DNA of 64,000 nucleotides from Dromiciops gliroides (lineage: Eukaryota; Chordata; Mammalia; Microbiotheria; Microbiotheriidae), in the NCBI RefSeq assembly GCF_019393635.1, contig NC_057863.1:641859306-641923305 (forward strand), written 5' to 3'. The notes under the pieces were generated by a model, which was not told the DNA's origin, did not search any database, and saw only the letters and a program-made list of their open reading frames with translations. Position numbers and translations under genes: made by a program. Of this stretch, positions 43,501 through 55,300 are shown piece by piece. Numbering within the stretch: position 1 is the stretch's first letter; the number at the start of each line of letters is the position of its first letter.

Positions 43501-46500
43501 TCCAGAGTCCTCAAACCCAGACCTGACCATGTGACTGCTCAGCTGAAAACCCCTGCATGGCTCCCCGAGGCCTATAAGGAGGGGGCGCACTCTCATGCTG
43601 GCATTCAAGGCCCTCACAATCTCCCCTTTAGGGATGGTCTGCCCCAGGCCAACCAGGCTACTCCTGTTTCTGTTCCTGCCTCCCCCCATGCTCCTGCCAT
43701 CACCTATGCCTGGCATCTGCCCTCTCCTGCCACTGAATTTCTAGCCTCATTTCAAGACTGGACAATTCATTTTCCTCTGCTTTCCCCTGTAACATCCGTG
43801 GGGAAGCAGCCCAAGGCAGTGGAAAGAACTGGGGTCAGAGTCTGAGAACGAGGCTGTCAATGGCAGCTCTCCCTCCAACACCGAGGTGACTTAGACCGAT
43901 CACGTAACCTCCAGGGGCCTCAGCTTCTTCACCCGTGATATCAGGGCACTGGCCTAGGAGAGCCCTGGGGTCCTTCTGGCTCTGTTGATCTTCTGGGACC
44001 CCAATTGGAAGCAACCTTGCTCCCGCCCCAGCCTTAGATTGCAGATTCTCTGTGCTGAAGGCATAGATAGGGAGCTACTGTACTTCAAACACTGGCTGGG
44101 CTGAATTGCATTTGGAGATGCCAACGTTTCCCTGCCTCCCTCCCTCCCCCTACCCTGTGCTTCTCAGGGAAGCCCTGAGGGCCCAGCCACCCATGGGTGG
44201 GTCCTCACCAGCTCCGCTGGCCTGGGATGACAGTGACTCCTCACTCTTGGCTGATCTTAATGGGGCTGCTTCCACCGGGCCACCTAGTTTCAACAAGAGA
44301 CAGGAGCAGCAGTTGTTAAGAAGGCCCCACTCTACCCTGTCTACCCACCTTCCCTGGGCCCAGGCTTCTACTCACCGGGGGGCGGCTGGGACCCTTGGCC
44401 AGCTCCACGCCAGGGCAAGGGCTTCTTCCGGACCGCAGAGGGGCCTCTGCCCAGGGCAAAGAAAGTTTTCCAGCTGCTGCCCCCTGGTTTTCTCCGCTTC
44501 TCTCCAATGACACCCTTCCTCCTAGACAGGACACAGGGTATGATGGACCAGTCCTGGGGTCAGGGCCTTTCTCCCTGTCCTCCCCAGTGCCAGGTATTAC
44601 TCACTGGTCTTCAGGTGAAGTAGGAGCCTTGGCCCCCTGCCCAGATAGCCGACCCTGGGACCGAGCTTGAGCTTCCTCTAGGGAGAGGAGACGAGTGGAG
44701 GGTCCACTACCCACAAGAGACTTGGGCCTGGAGAGGAGACAGCGACCTGGGGGAATGATGGTGGGATAGTCTGTCAGCCCATCAAGCCACCCTAGCTACC
44801 CTGCAGGCAAAGCCAAGCACAGCCCCACCTCCCCTGGGAGCCCTGGCAGGCCAAGCCCCAGGCCAGGGATCAGCAAGGCAGGGACCCTGGGATTGGGGGA
44901 GGGGTGGGGAGTGACGGGGTGGGGCCAGGGCAACTTGGGTCCTGGGAGTGAAGGGGAGGGCAGGGAGGGGAGGAGTAGGGGCATCAGCAACAGGCGAGGT
45001 GGTGGCAGCAGCTGCAGGAGGAAAGCCGTCTCAGTTACCTCCGGAGGGCCCGGCCGATGATCCTTGTCCCGCAGGGGTCCGGGGTTTGTGGGGCAGGGGT
45101 GGGAATGAGAGAAGGGGATGTGGCAGGGGTTTCTTGGGGACAGGTGATCTCTAAAATTGGGGCAGAGGGGCTCTAAAGCTAAGGGAACTGGGTATACCCA
45201 GTGACGGGCCATCAGTCCGATGAGCACCCCCGCCCAGTTTCCCCTAGTCCCAAGAGGGCCCCTGAGGGAGCTAGGGGAGGGTGGTAGAGATGCAGCATCC
45301 GGGACCAGTGGGGGATCGTGAGTCCAGAAGCTGAAATGAGAAGGAGGCTGGGGGAGGGAGCGGGGTTCATGGTATCCCAAGGAGGCTGAGCTGGAGGCTG
45401 CCCAGCTCAGAGCAATAGTCCTGGGGCCCCACCCTCCCCCAGATCTCTAGGAGGATCGGGACACAAGCAGAGGGGAGCCGGCGTACCTGCAGGATCTAGC
45501 CCTGCTGAGGCGAATGTGTCACTGAATAAGACATCCACATGGCTGAGAAGAAACTCCACCACAACGGACTGGACCCGAACCTCTCGGAACGCAGCAGCGC
45601 CCCCAAGCCCTACTGACTCCAGCTCCATTGACCTGCAGGTGCGGGAAGTATAGGCTCTAGTAGGGCTCCAAAGAACCCCTCTGTCCAGCTCTAGGAAGCT
45701 GTGACCACCCGAGGCCTCTTCTGAGGCCTGCAAGGCTGACAGCCAGGACCGCTGAATTCCATTCAACATTAATGAAATGCCTACTGAGATTGAGGCCCAA
45801 TGCAAAGAGCTAATGGTGTAAAGAAGGTAATCTGTGGCTCCCCTCAGACAGTCTCCATGGCACGAGGCAGTGTGGGGTTGCTCCCCGTCCGACTCACCGG
45901 AGCAGATTGGGGGCCCACACGATGGCCAGGTTTCGGGCATGCATGCTGGTGTTGGCGCTGTGTTGGGCCATCCGCGAGAGGTGTCGGAGCAGGTACTCCA
46001 GGGTCCTGGAGCGAGACATCAGGGAGGGAGAAGGACCACTCACTAAGCGCCTCTCCCTCAGGAGCCCAGCCTGACCCCCTGCTCTTCCCCATTCTTGGAC
46101 CTAGCCTGCCCTACCCATACCGGTAATGAGGCGGGGGCAGTTGCTGGATGACATCATGAACCCGAACCAGCCGTTCCTCCTCCCCAGGCACAGACATGGC
46201 CTCCTGGGGAAACAGGGGGAAGGAGAAGGGTGTGGCGCAGGCTGGGGCCATGGCCTCCTGCCTCTGGCTCCCTGGCTGGACCCCTGCAGACTTACACTGA
46301 ACTTCCCGTAGAGCTGGTAGGTGAGCAGAGGGTTAGGCAGCTCTCGAAAGTAGAGCTTGCAAAGGGAGGAGACACTGTGGATGTCCTGGAGAAAGGCTGG
46401 GCCGCTCAGCTCAGGGATCCGCTCGCTGTCAAACTCATGCCTGTGACCCCACGAGGGTGGAGAAGACATCAGCAGGCCCTGCCCTCCTGTGCTCTTCTCC

Positions 46501-48353
46501 TGTTCACCCTCCCCCGCTCCCTACCTCAGTTTCTGGATGTTGGAAGAAACCCCTGAGAGGCGGTAGATCCCATCCACGATCCCATGGGCCTCGATGAACT
46601 CTGAGCAGCAGCGCAGGACCTGGGGAACTAGAAAAGATGACGAGGTCAGGGCAGAAGGGGATGAGAGCTATCAAAGAACAGAACCAAATACCTAGGGACG
46701 CCCCACAAGGGATAAGGTAGGGGTGCTCTGATGGGGAGACAGCATGGCCTAACAGAGTGCTGGCCTTGAAATCAAATAAGACCTGTATCTGAATCTGGCC
46801 TCTGGCCCTTCCTAGGGACCATGAGGTAAATCACTCAGTGCTGCCGAGCCTCTGTTTTCTCATCCAGAATATGGGGGTACCACCTGTAGCACCTACTTCA
46901 CAGGCTTGTTGAGAACATGAAACAAAATGCTGTAAAGTTCTCTGTGAATCTTCAGACAACTGTGTAAATACCAGCTCCTAGAACTGTGCCAACGGGGAAA
47001 TAATGCAGGAATCCCTTGTAGAGGCTGGGGAGGGAGCAGGCCTCACCATCTTGGCCGGAGTTGCTGAGATGCTCCCCAAGGTCACAGCCAAAGACGCGCT
47101 GCCGCAGGATGCCCCGCTGTCTGAGCCGCTGCCGAGATGGGCGGGAGCGGATGAAAGAGCGGAGGAGGCCTGCAAGCTTTCCTCGGGGGCGGGGCACTGC
47201 TCAGTGGTGGTGGTGGGAGACAAAGAGGGTACTCAGTGTGAGGCAGAGGCACAGCAGTAGAGGGGGGGGATCTGGGACAGGGCACAGGGGATGAAAGCCC
47301 CACTTCTGTTACCTGACGTTAGAGAGGGAGGGCCCTCCCTTAGGGGAGCCGGGATGCTGGATGTGGGGCCATCAGGATCTGTGGGGGGAAACCAGTGTGG
47401 ATGGCTCCAGGTCCCTTCCCCCTCCCCCACCCTCTCCGTGGAAAGAGGCCTCTCCCCTGGCACTGCCCACTTTGGTTACCAGCTTTGACCCCCAGGCCCG
47501 GTCGTTCAGTGAATAGCTCCACACACTCGCTAGGGAAGAAACCAACCTAAGGGGAAGGGTCAAAAGCCAAAGGTCAGATGGCCTTAATACCCCTCCAAGT
47601 TCTCACCCTCTCAGGTTCTTCCCTGCCCCCTCTTTGCACCTGGAATCCGTGTTTTCCACGCCACCAGCTTCGGTCCTCTGTGGGTGGCATGTCAATCACA
47701 GAGACAATGTCGCCAACCTGCCAATGGGGAGCAGTGGGAGTCAGGGGAGGGTCAATAGCCAAAGCAAGCCCTGCAGCCCCTTTCCTTGACGCATTACCTC
47801 AAAGGACAGTTCATCTGGGGCCTGGGCTGTGTACCGTTTGACCACATGTGCAGCGGCCACCGCGGGAATGTTCAGGGAGGCCTCCTCACTGAGTAGCAGC
47901 CGCCGGCCATGGTTATCCAGCTGGTGGTGGGGCAGAGGGACACAGAGGGGACATCCCCCCATTGCAGATACAGTCCTGTGCTACCCCACAACATGCTTTC
48001 CCTCTTCCACCTCCCAACCTGCTTCTGAGACACATATATCAGTGCTCCTGGCCCCGCCCCCACGCCCAGACTCTTCAGGACCCAACAACATCCAAGTGAC
48101 CATAATCCAGCTCTTCCTACCAATGTACTTCCTCTTCCTCTCCCATAGTCCTTTCCCTGACAGGCATCCTAGCTGTGCTGCAGCTCGACTTTTCAGTTCC
48201 ACTCACCACCAACTTAAACACTTCTCCTGGCTCCCTTCCCACACCCCAAGCTATTTCCTTCCCTCCCTCCCTCCCTCCCTCCCTCCCTCCCTCCCTCCCT
48301 CTCTCTCATTCCCCCCCTCCCCTTTCCTCGTTTTTTGAGAACACACACACACA

Positions 48354-48412
<59 letters not shown>

Positions 48413-49751
48413 CTCCTACTTCCATCCAGGTAAGCACAGGACCACAGTTGAGGTTACTGTCCACCAGTCCAGAGAGGGTTTCCAGATACTGTAGGAGCAG
48501 CGGCACTAATAGCTGGATGGGGAAGAAGGTGGGGTAGGGATTGGGTAGACTCAATAAGCCTCCTTTGCAGACAAACCTCACTGCAGAGCAGGGAAGAGGG
48601 TGGGGCTTTACCTGGTTCCGGGAGCCCTCAGGAGCTGGAGGAAGTTCTGGAAGTCGAGAGAACCGACCGTCAAAGATACATCGATGAAGATGGCCATCCA
48701 GGGAGCGGAAATCCTCATAGCTTCGGAGAACAGGCCAGGACCGGCCCTGGGGGAAAGTGACAGATTGTACTCATAACTTTGGGCTGGAGAAGGTTCATGG
48801 GGCAGAATCTCTGACAAATTGGGAGCAAGGCTAGGTTACTGGTCAGTCAGTAGAGGGTTGAAGGACAAAATGTGCAGTCAAGGGTCTTACCTGACAGGTC
48901 ACTTGGACTCCAAACACCAGCTCATTATCACCAGGAAGATTGGCACCTTCACGATCTGGAGATAGCAGCAGCTGAAAGGCAAAAGTCAAGGACCCAAGGC
49001 CCAGGACATGTGGTCCTTCCAACACTACCCCCCACCCCAATCACCTAAAGCCAAATATACAACACTCAACAGGAAAGAGCAGGCAGATGGAAAAGGGGCT
49101 ACTCCGGGGGGGATCTCATGCTGCCATGCCTAGGTAGGGGGACCCCAAGTACCTGAATGTGGCCAAAATCGACATTCTCATAGTGGAAATGGGCACAGTC
49201 AGCCAGACGGGGAAAAGGACCACGCGGGGCGGAGATCCTGCTTGGGGGGGGGGGGTTAAGTCACAGGTCACTCTGAGCACCTTGGCCCGGTGCCCTAAGC
49301 TGAACTCAGAATTGGGGCCTCCCACAGTTGGGAAGACCTGGATGAGCTCAAGATATGACCTCCCCTCCATCTCTTCCTACCTTTTGCCAGGTTTCCCCTT
49401 CACGTTAGAGCCCCCCGAAGGGGGCAGGGGCTGTACAGGCCCCTCGCCTGGACCATCCAGGTTATCTGTGCTTCTGGCCTGTGGGAAGATAAAGCTGCCT
49501 GAGGAACGCCTAGTTCCTAGCTGGAGGGTCCCAGGACTGAGAGCTACAAAGGAGGCCCAGAGGCTGTTTCTTGAACAGCAGAGCCAGAGAATAGGACAAG
49601 GTAGCCACACATGTGGCTGTGACAGTGCTAAAATAAGAAGTCCGACAGGACTGCTGTGTGTAAGCAAAGGCAGGGGCAGAACATTCCAGATGCTGTAAAG
49701 GCAGGACCCTGTCATCTGCAATGAAATGTCAGGAACTGCATGGAAGAGAAG

Positions 49752-49809
<58 letters not shown>

Positions 49810-51487
49810 CTTTGGATGCAAAGAGTGGGGGAGAGGAGGCTGTAGATATGATAACGCTAATAGTAATAACAACAGTAATTAATATTTATGTAATACTTTC
49901 TCTATGCCAGGTATTATCCTAATGCTTTACAAATGTTATCTCAACTGGTCCTCACACGTCAACCCTGGGAAGTATGTGCTATGATTATTCCTATTATTAT
50001 TTTACAGATGAGGAAACTGAGACAGACAGAGATGAAGTGTCTTTGCCTGGGGTCACCCACAGAGTGGGGTATCAAAGGCAGGCTCCAAACTCAAGTATTC
50101 CTGACTCCACTGGCTGCTCCAAGGCCTCCCAAGATATGATAGGAAAAAAAGGATGCAGAAGGGGTATAGAGAATAAGGCATTCTGTGGAGGCTGGCAAAT
50201 TGGGAAGGAAGATGCCATAGTTGGAGGGAGGATGGGATAATGTTCACATGGACCAGAGAAAGAAATGAGGGCCAATAAGCAGACCCCAGTCTGGAAGAGA
50301 TGATTGGCTGAAACAAATGGGACTAGGGGGAGGGTGGGCACAGGCCCTGGGAAAGCAGTAGGGGTGAGACCAGGATGGGGACAAGACATAGGAAGAACGC
50401 ACACATGAGAGGCAAAGAATGGACTCAAGGTACACAGGCTGAAGGGGAGGGGTCAGAGGGCCACGGCTGGGAGCAGATGAGTCCAGAGGGGAGGAGTGGA
50501 CTAAGTGGCTGAGGCTGGGTAGGGAGGGAAAACAGCTATGGCTGGTTGAGTATGTGTGGCTCTGCAACAGAGATGAAAGGGACTGGGCCAGGGACAAAGG
50601 AGGACTTGGTGGCCTGAAGTGACTAGGAGTCAGGCTGAAGTGGGGAGGTCAGGGCTGAAGAAGTATGGGACTAGCCTGAGGAGGAGTCATGGAAGATGAG
50701 CCAGTCGAGGGGAAGACTGTTGAGGGGGAGGATGTGGCCAAGGAGCTCAGGCAGGGCTGAAAGGGAAGACATATTGGGTTTAGAGGAGGATAGAGTCAGG
50801 GTGACAGGACAGAAGAAGGCCGGGCAGAGGGGAGGACAGAGCCCTCCTGAGGGGCATGGAGTGACCAGATAAGAGGGAGGAGGGAGACACTGGGAGGGGA
50901 GGATGGAGACTGGAGACCATTGGAGGCAAGGATGGAGACCCACTGAGGGGAGGATGGGGACCCATAGAGGGGAGGAGAGAGACCCCAGGAGGGGAAGATG
51001 GAGATCCACTGAGGGGAGGATGGAGACATGGGGAGTGGAGGATGGAGAGTGGAGACCATGGGAGGGGGGGATAGAGACCATGGGAGGTGAGGATGGAGAC
51101 CCCAGGAGGGGAGGAAGGATCCCGTGGGAGGGGGGATGGGACCATGGGAGGGGAGGATGGAGACTTTGGGAGGGGAGGGAGACCCCAGCACGGGAGGATG
51201 GATCCCGTGGGAGGGGGGATGGAGACCCAAGAGGGGAGGATGGAGACCCCAGGAGGGGAGGAAGGATCCCGTGGGAGGGGGGATGGAGACTTTGGGACGG
51301 GAGGATGGATTCCTTGGGAGGGGAGCATGGAGACCATGGGAAAGGAGGAGGGGGACCCATTGAGGGAAGGAGGGAGGCCGAGGCCGAGTCCCCGGGCCCT
51401 GCCCCGCCCCCCCCCCCATATTCCGGCAGACAGACGGACAGAGACAGAGACGCCGCCGGACACCGCCCCCGCCCCGCTCACCACCAT
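40551..51487 (-). CDS. ARHGAP33: ARHGAP33 (TCGAP/SNX26), PX-SH3-RhoGAP protein
   Basis: Rho-family GTPase activator linked to receptor sorting and neurite/synapse control. Twenty-two coding exons close to 1258 codons: 51482-51487, 49381-49478, 49153-49237, 48891-48971, 48612-48746, 48420-48512, 47798-47920, 47640-47717, 47480-47546, 47313-47378, 47047-47199, 46525-46627, 46296-46440, 46121-46203, 45898-46005, 45487-45632, 44605-44746, 44376-44521, 44209-44283, 42153-42785, 41647-42017, 40551-41390. PX domain in exons 3-6 (ADCAHFHYENVDFGHIQ, VLRSYEDFRSLDGHLHRC). SH3 in exons 7-9 (YTAQAPDELSFEVGDIV, GFFPSECVELF). RhoGAP in exons 11-16, with arginine finger in GIYRLSGVSS and the blocks ELPNPLLTYQLY and NTSMHARNLAIVWAPNLL. 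The Pro-rich tail ends in WSLHAKGQTHSYC. All borders GT/AG. Human length 1287. Exon 1 codes only Met-Val, as in human (MVARSTDS). Confidence 0.97.
41302..41351 (-). repeat. ARHGAP33: in-frame 24 bp tandem duplication in the ARHGAP33 last exon
   Basis: Two identical or nearly identical 24-base units encode KERPSAFP twice in a row. The frame is kept. Confidence 0.9.
43805..43985 (+). mobile_element. MIR relic in ARHGAP33 intron 19
   Basis: gcagtggaaagaactggggt, gtgacttagaccgatcacgt, gggcctcagcttcttcaccc, cactggcctaggagagccct: MIR order, diverged. Confidence 0.6.
46733..46975 (+). mobile_element. MIR relic in ARHGAP33 intron 11
   Basis: gacagcatggcctaacagag, gaggtaaatcactcagtgct, cctctgttttctcatccaga, gcacctacttcacaggcttg and aaaatgctgtaaagttctct follow the MIR consensus closely. 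Confidence 0.75.
48258..48302. repeat. (CCCT)n microsatellite
   Basis: About eleven ccct units in ARHGAP33 intron 6; polypurine on the transcribed RNA strand. Confidence 0.95.
48340..48411. repeat. (CA)n microsatellite next to the ARHGAP33 exon 6 donor
   Basis: About 35 dinucleotides with one at interruption. On the ARHGAP33 sense strand this is a (GT)n run beginning 10 bases after the exon 6 / intron 6 border (48420/48419). Confidence 0.95.
49754..49806. repeat. (GT)n microsatellite in ARHGAP33 intron 1
   Basis: About 26 perfect tg units on plus; (CA)n on the sense strand of ARHGAP33. Confidence 0.95.
49850..50120 (+). mobile_element. MIR-type SINE relic in ARHGAP33 intron 1
   Basis: tatgccaggtattatcctaa, tctcaactggtcctcacacg, ttattattttacagatgagg, aaactgagacagacag: a well preserved CORE region. 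Confidence 0.75.
50880..51368 (+). repeat. minisatellite in ARHGAP33 intron 1 (gaggggaggatggagacc)
   Basis: Tandem units of about 20-35 bases on the core gaggggaggatggagaccc(atgg/cagg), some with gaaggatcccgtggg. Long open frames in several readings result from the unit structure. It lies just downstream of the ARHGAP33 start site; the plus strand is G-rich, so the transcript is C/T-rich. Confidence 0.9.
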
Positions 51488-51860
51488 GGCCCGTCGTGCC
51501 GCCGCCGCCGCCGCCGTCACCCTGTCACCCCGGGCGGGCGAGTGGCCCGGAGGGGACCAGGCCGCGCTCCTCCTCCTCCTCCTCCTCCTCCTCCTCCTCC
51601 TCCGCCTTCCTCTTCCTCAGGCCGGGGCCTCCTCCGCCACCGCCTCCACCGCCTCCACCGCCTCCTCCGCCGCCATGGCGACACAATGGGGAGAGGGGCG
51701 CGCGGGCCGAGGCCACGCCCCTAACGGCCCCAACGGCCGGGCGCGCGCGGGGAGGCGGGGCCTGGGAGGGCGCCAGCCAGCCAGAAGGGAGGGTAAGTCC
51801 AGTCCCCGCCCTGCCAGCTCATCATTGGCCAAGGCTCCCCTCGGCCCCGCCCCCTAGGGA
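51400..51860 (-). promoter_or_regulatory. ARHGAP33: CpG island / promoter and exon 1 of ARHGAP33
   Basis: Dense CpG around the Met-Val start exon (51482-51487). It includes a (CTC)n run (51567-51603) and a ccgcctccac triplet tract that would lie in the 5' UTR. No TATA box seen. The exact transcript start is not visible. Confidence 0.7.
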
Positions 51861-52034
51861 AGCTGTCCGGACCGGCTGTCAAACAAAGCGGCTTCTCGTG
51901 GAGGGGGAAAGAGGGTGGGCTGAACTCCGAGGGGAGGATGGCCCCGGGGTCCTCCGGACCTCCCGGAGGGGCGGCACGGCGGCACGTGAGGGGAGAGCCG
52001 TCCACCGGAGTCCGAGCACCTGGCTCTGAACCGG

Positions 52035-52130
52035 GGCTTTAGTTCCCTGAACCTCGCTGGGCCTCAGTTTCCCCATCTGTAAAACGAGGAGGGTGGCTCC
52101 TGAGGCTCGCCCGTCTCGGCAAACCATCCC
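52035..52130 (-). mobile_element. short MIR relic
   Basis: gggcctcagtttccccatct then gtaaaacgaggagggtgg: the conserved MIR core, between ARHGAP33 and PROSER3. Confidence 0.5.
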
Positions 52131-52350
52131 CTCTCCTTCCTGACACCGACCTACACCCCTCGATCCCTACACGCCCCGCTTCCCAAATGTCCCCGGCCGC
52201 TTCCGCAGGCACAATCTGTTTACTTTCCCTTCTCCTCCCCAGGGGAGGGGCTGGCCGGGGTATGGCGCATCCTGGGGGCAGGCGCCCGGTGGGGCCCCAG
52301 GCTCTGCCCCCCCCCACCCCCTCCCTGAAGAAGGCAACCCTCGGACGCAA

Positions 52351-52356
52351 TTTATT
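52351..52356 (-). terminator. PROSER3: PROSER3 poly(A) signal (AATAAA)
   Basis: AATAAA about 11 bases after the stop codon. Another AATAAA overlaps the stop itself (GAATAAATA). The 3' UTR is therefore extremely short. Confidence 0.7.
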
Positions 52357-52366
52357 GAACATGTAT

Positions 52367-55300
52367 TTATTCCTCAATCCTGCGTCTGCCAGCGCTCTCC
52401 TCAGGGGAGCCCAGCCTTCCCGCTGGCTGGAATGGGGGCCCCAAGTTCTCCGGGTCCGAGAGCTTGGACAGGCGCTTGTCGACCTCCCTGAAGGGGTGGG
52501 AGGAAAAGGGCTTAAGAAGGAGGCACAGGGGACTGGAGGAAGGAAAGCGCAGGGGGGCGCTGGGCTGGGGTGCAGGGGTGGTGGGTCCTGGGGCAGGGCA
52601 GGGAGGGCATGGGAGGGTCACCTTAAGTATGATCGAAGCTCTGACCGCCTGGCCCGAAGCACCTGTAGCAGGGCATCCTCTTCAAAGTCTGTCCCATCTG
52701 AGTCTGCAAAGGACAGGAACGGGGATGCCCCAATGCATCTCCAGGAGGGTCAGTGGTGACCCATGCCCAGTGCCCAGCTTCTTCCTGATGCTCTCACCTT
52801 CCGCAGCTTCCAGTAACCCAGAAGCCAAAGCTAGCAATTCCCTAGGGGGTGGGGCCTCAGCTGGAGGGAGGGGGGTCTCAGCAGGAGAAGGGGGAGCCCC
52901 ACAGGGGGAGGGGGAGTCTTCTGAGCATCCTGGGAAAAGACGAGCAGCCACCACCTGCTCGAGGGCCCCCCTCAATGGCGGCCCTGGCCTTGGCTCTGGC
53001 TTGGGACCCTGGCTTTTGGTGTCTGGGTTCCGGGCCTTTCTGGGTTTGTGGTCCTGCCTCTTAGTCTCAGAGGGGCCCCTAGAACTTGGCTGAAAGGCCC
53101 CAGACTGGCATCTTTTGCAACCTGTTTCTGGGGAGCCAGAGTGGAGAGGGAAAGGGCTTACACATGTAGCAAGGGAATTTGGAACTGAGGGCTGGGGGCT
53201 TGGCTGGGAGGCACAAAGTGGGGCAGGAGGGCTGGGTTCAGGGGTACAAAGAGGCACCACAGAGCTCAGGTGGGTATAGGGGGAGACTGGAGGACATGGC
53301 TGGGGAAGACCAAGAGGGACTGGTGGGTTTGGCTGGGGAATACTGAGGGAAACTGAGGGGCTTAGCTTATGTGGACAGAGGACAGCAGGGCTCTGCTGGG
53401 GCCCACAGAGGGGGACTGGGTGGCCCTGCTGGGGGTGGCTGAGAGAGGCTGTGGGGCTCTGCTGGGTAACATAGAGGGGGACTGGGTGGCCCTGCTGGGG
53501 GTGGCTGAGAGAGGCTGGGGGGCTCTGCTGGGTAACATAGAGGGGGACTGGGGGGCCCTGCTGGGGCCCATAGAGAGGAATTGGGGGGCCCTGTTGGGGG
53601 TGGCTGAGAGGGGCTGGGGGGCTCTGCTGGGTAACATAGAGGGGGACTGGGGGGCCCTGCTGGGGCCCATAGAGTAGAATTGGGGGGCCCTGCTGGGGGT
53701 GGCTGAGAGGGGCTGGGGGACTGGGTTGAGGGTTGCTGAGTGGGGCTAGAGAGTTCAGCTGGTTGGCAACAACAGGTCCTGGGGCGTGTATCTGGTGAGG
53801 CTTTGGCTGACCGTGGGTCATAGTCATGGTGACCTACAGGAGGAACACACACAAAGATCTTTGAGGGGATGTGCCTCTCCCACCTCCTGCTCTTATTCCC
53901 AAGGTCCCCTGGGTCTCACTTCCTCTCTATACCAGGGCCCTGCTGGGGAGCTGGGACTGTACCTGGGGCCCATCTGCACAGTCCTCCTGGGCCAGCTCCA
54001 TCTTCCTCCGGAGACGCCACTGGAAGAGAATGTCATCCTCTGGTTTGGCCACAGGTGGGAGAGGGACCTGGTTTCTTGTCAATGGGGCTGTGAAAAAGAA
54101 TTCTGGGTTCAGACAGAGGCCAGGATGTGTGTGTGTGAGTGACTGTGTACGAGAGTGAGAGTGAGTGTGCACTCGTGCAACCCCCCCCACCCCCGCCTCC
54201 TGGAGGTGGGAGGTGTCAATCTCACCTGGTTCCCCGTGGTGGGGGCCTGGTCCAGGGTCAGAGGTGAAGGGTGTTGAGGGGGAGGGGAAGCCCTCGGAGC
54301 TGACTGGGATGGAGGTGACTTCATTACTGCTGCCACTGCTGCTGGAAGAAATCTCACTGGGGGGATGGGGAGGTGATGTGGTTAGAAGAAACCTGGGGAG
54401 GGGCCCTCTTAAGCTTCTCCTGCTCCCAGTCTGACAGGGCCTTAGTCTTTGGCATCCGAGTGTCTCTATCCATAATGAGCTTCAGTTCTATTGGGGGTGG
54501 GGTGCAGGTTATAGCAGAAAAAATAAATAACAGCAAATGCTTAACGCAGAACTTTATGGTTTGCTGTTACAAATAGTGCTACAACACCTCACTATTATCC
54601 CCATTTTACAGGCGAGAAAACTGAGGCAAACAAGGTGAAGTGACTTGCCCAGATGCACACAGCTAGAGTCTGAGATACTTAAGAAGCAAGGGTATGGGGA
54701 GAGAGGGCAGGAGAGTTGGAGGGCTGTGGATATGCTGTTGCCCCTGGTTGGTGTGACTGGAATGGAGGCTAGGAGTAGAGTGAAGGGAGACTAGAAAGGG
54801 GTATGGGGGGCACACTTAAATGCCAGGCTTGGGCTTTTCATTTTGACCATAAAGGCAACTGAGAACCACTACAGCTTTGAGGGAGGGAAGGGGAAGGCAG
54901 AAGATGTGGAATTGAGGGGCAGCCTGTGACTAGGACAGGAAGTCACCTCCGCAGGAGAAGATGGGCTGCCCTGTCCTGAAGACTCAGGGTCTTGAGGTCC
55001 AATGCCGATGTGTCCGAGGCTTCCAGTGGAGAGATTCGGCCCTGAGCCGGAAAAGGAGGAAAAGGCCATGGCTCCAGGCCTCCCTCAGCAGCCTCCCAAA
55101 GGTATCCAGCCATTTCCCAAAGGGACTGCTAGGAGAGACCCAGAATCCAGGGGACTCTGGGGCTGGGGCCAGGTGGTTCCCAACCTGCTAGGCCAAAGTG
55201 CCCTGTTATGGGAGGCTAGAAACCAGGCTCTGTGACTTTGGACAAATCGTTCTTCCTCTCCGGGTCTAGTCTCTTTACTGTCACAAAGGAATTGACAAAT

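Noticed and set aside
48214-48581. Val/Cys and Thr/His rich frames
   Set aside because: Pure translation of (CA)n and (CCCT)n microsatellites.
50671-51520. Several 200-250 codon open frames on both strands
   Set aside because: They read the gaggggaggatggagacc minisatellite, whose unit structure keeps frames open. They overlap ARHGAP33 intron 1; only the Met-Val start inside them is real.
52682-52797. Extension of the PROSER3 exon 9 frame past 52798
   Set aside because: A donor (GAAG|GTGAGAG) at 52798 and an exon at 52622-52703 with matching phase continue the protein; the read-through tail has no counterpart.
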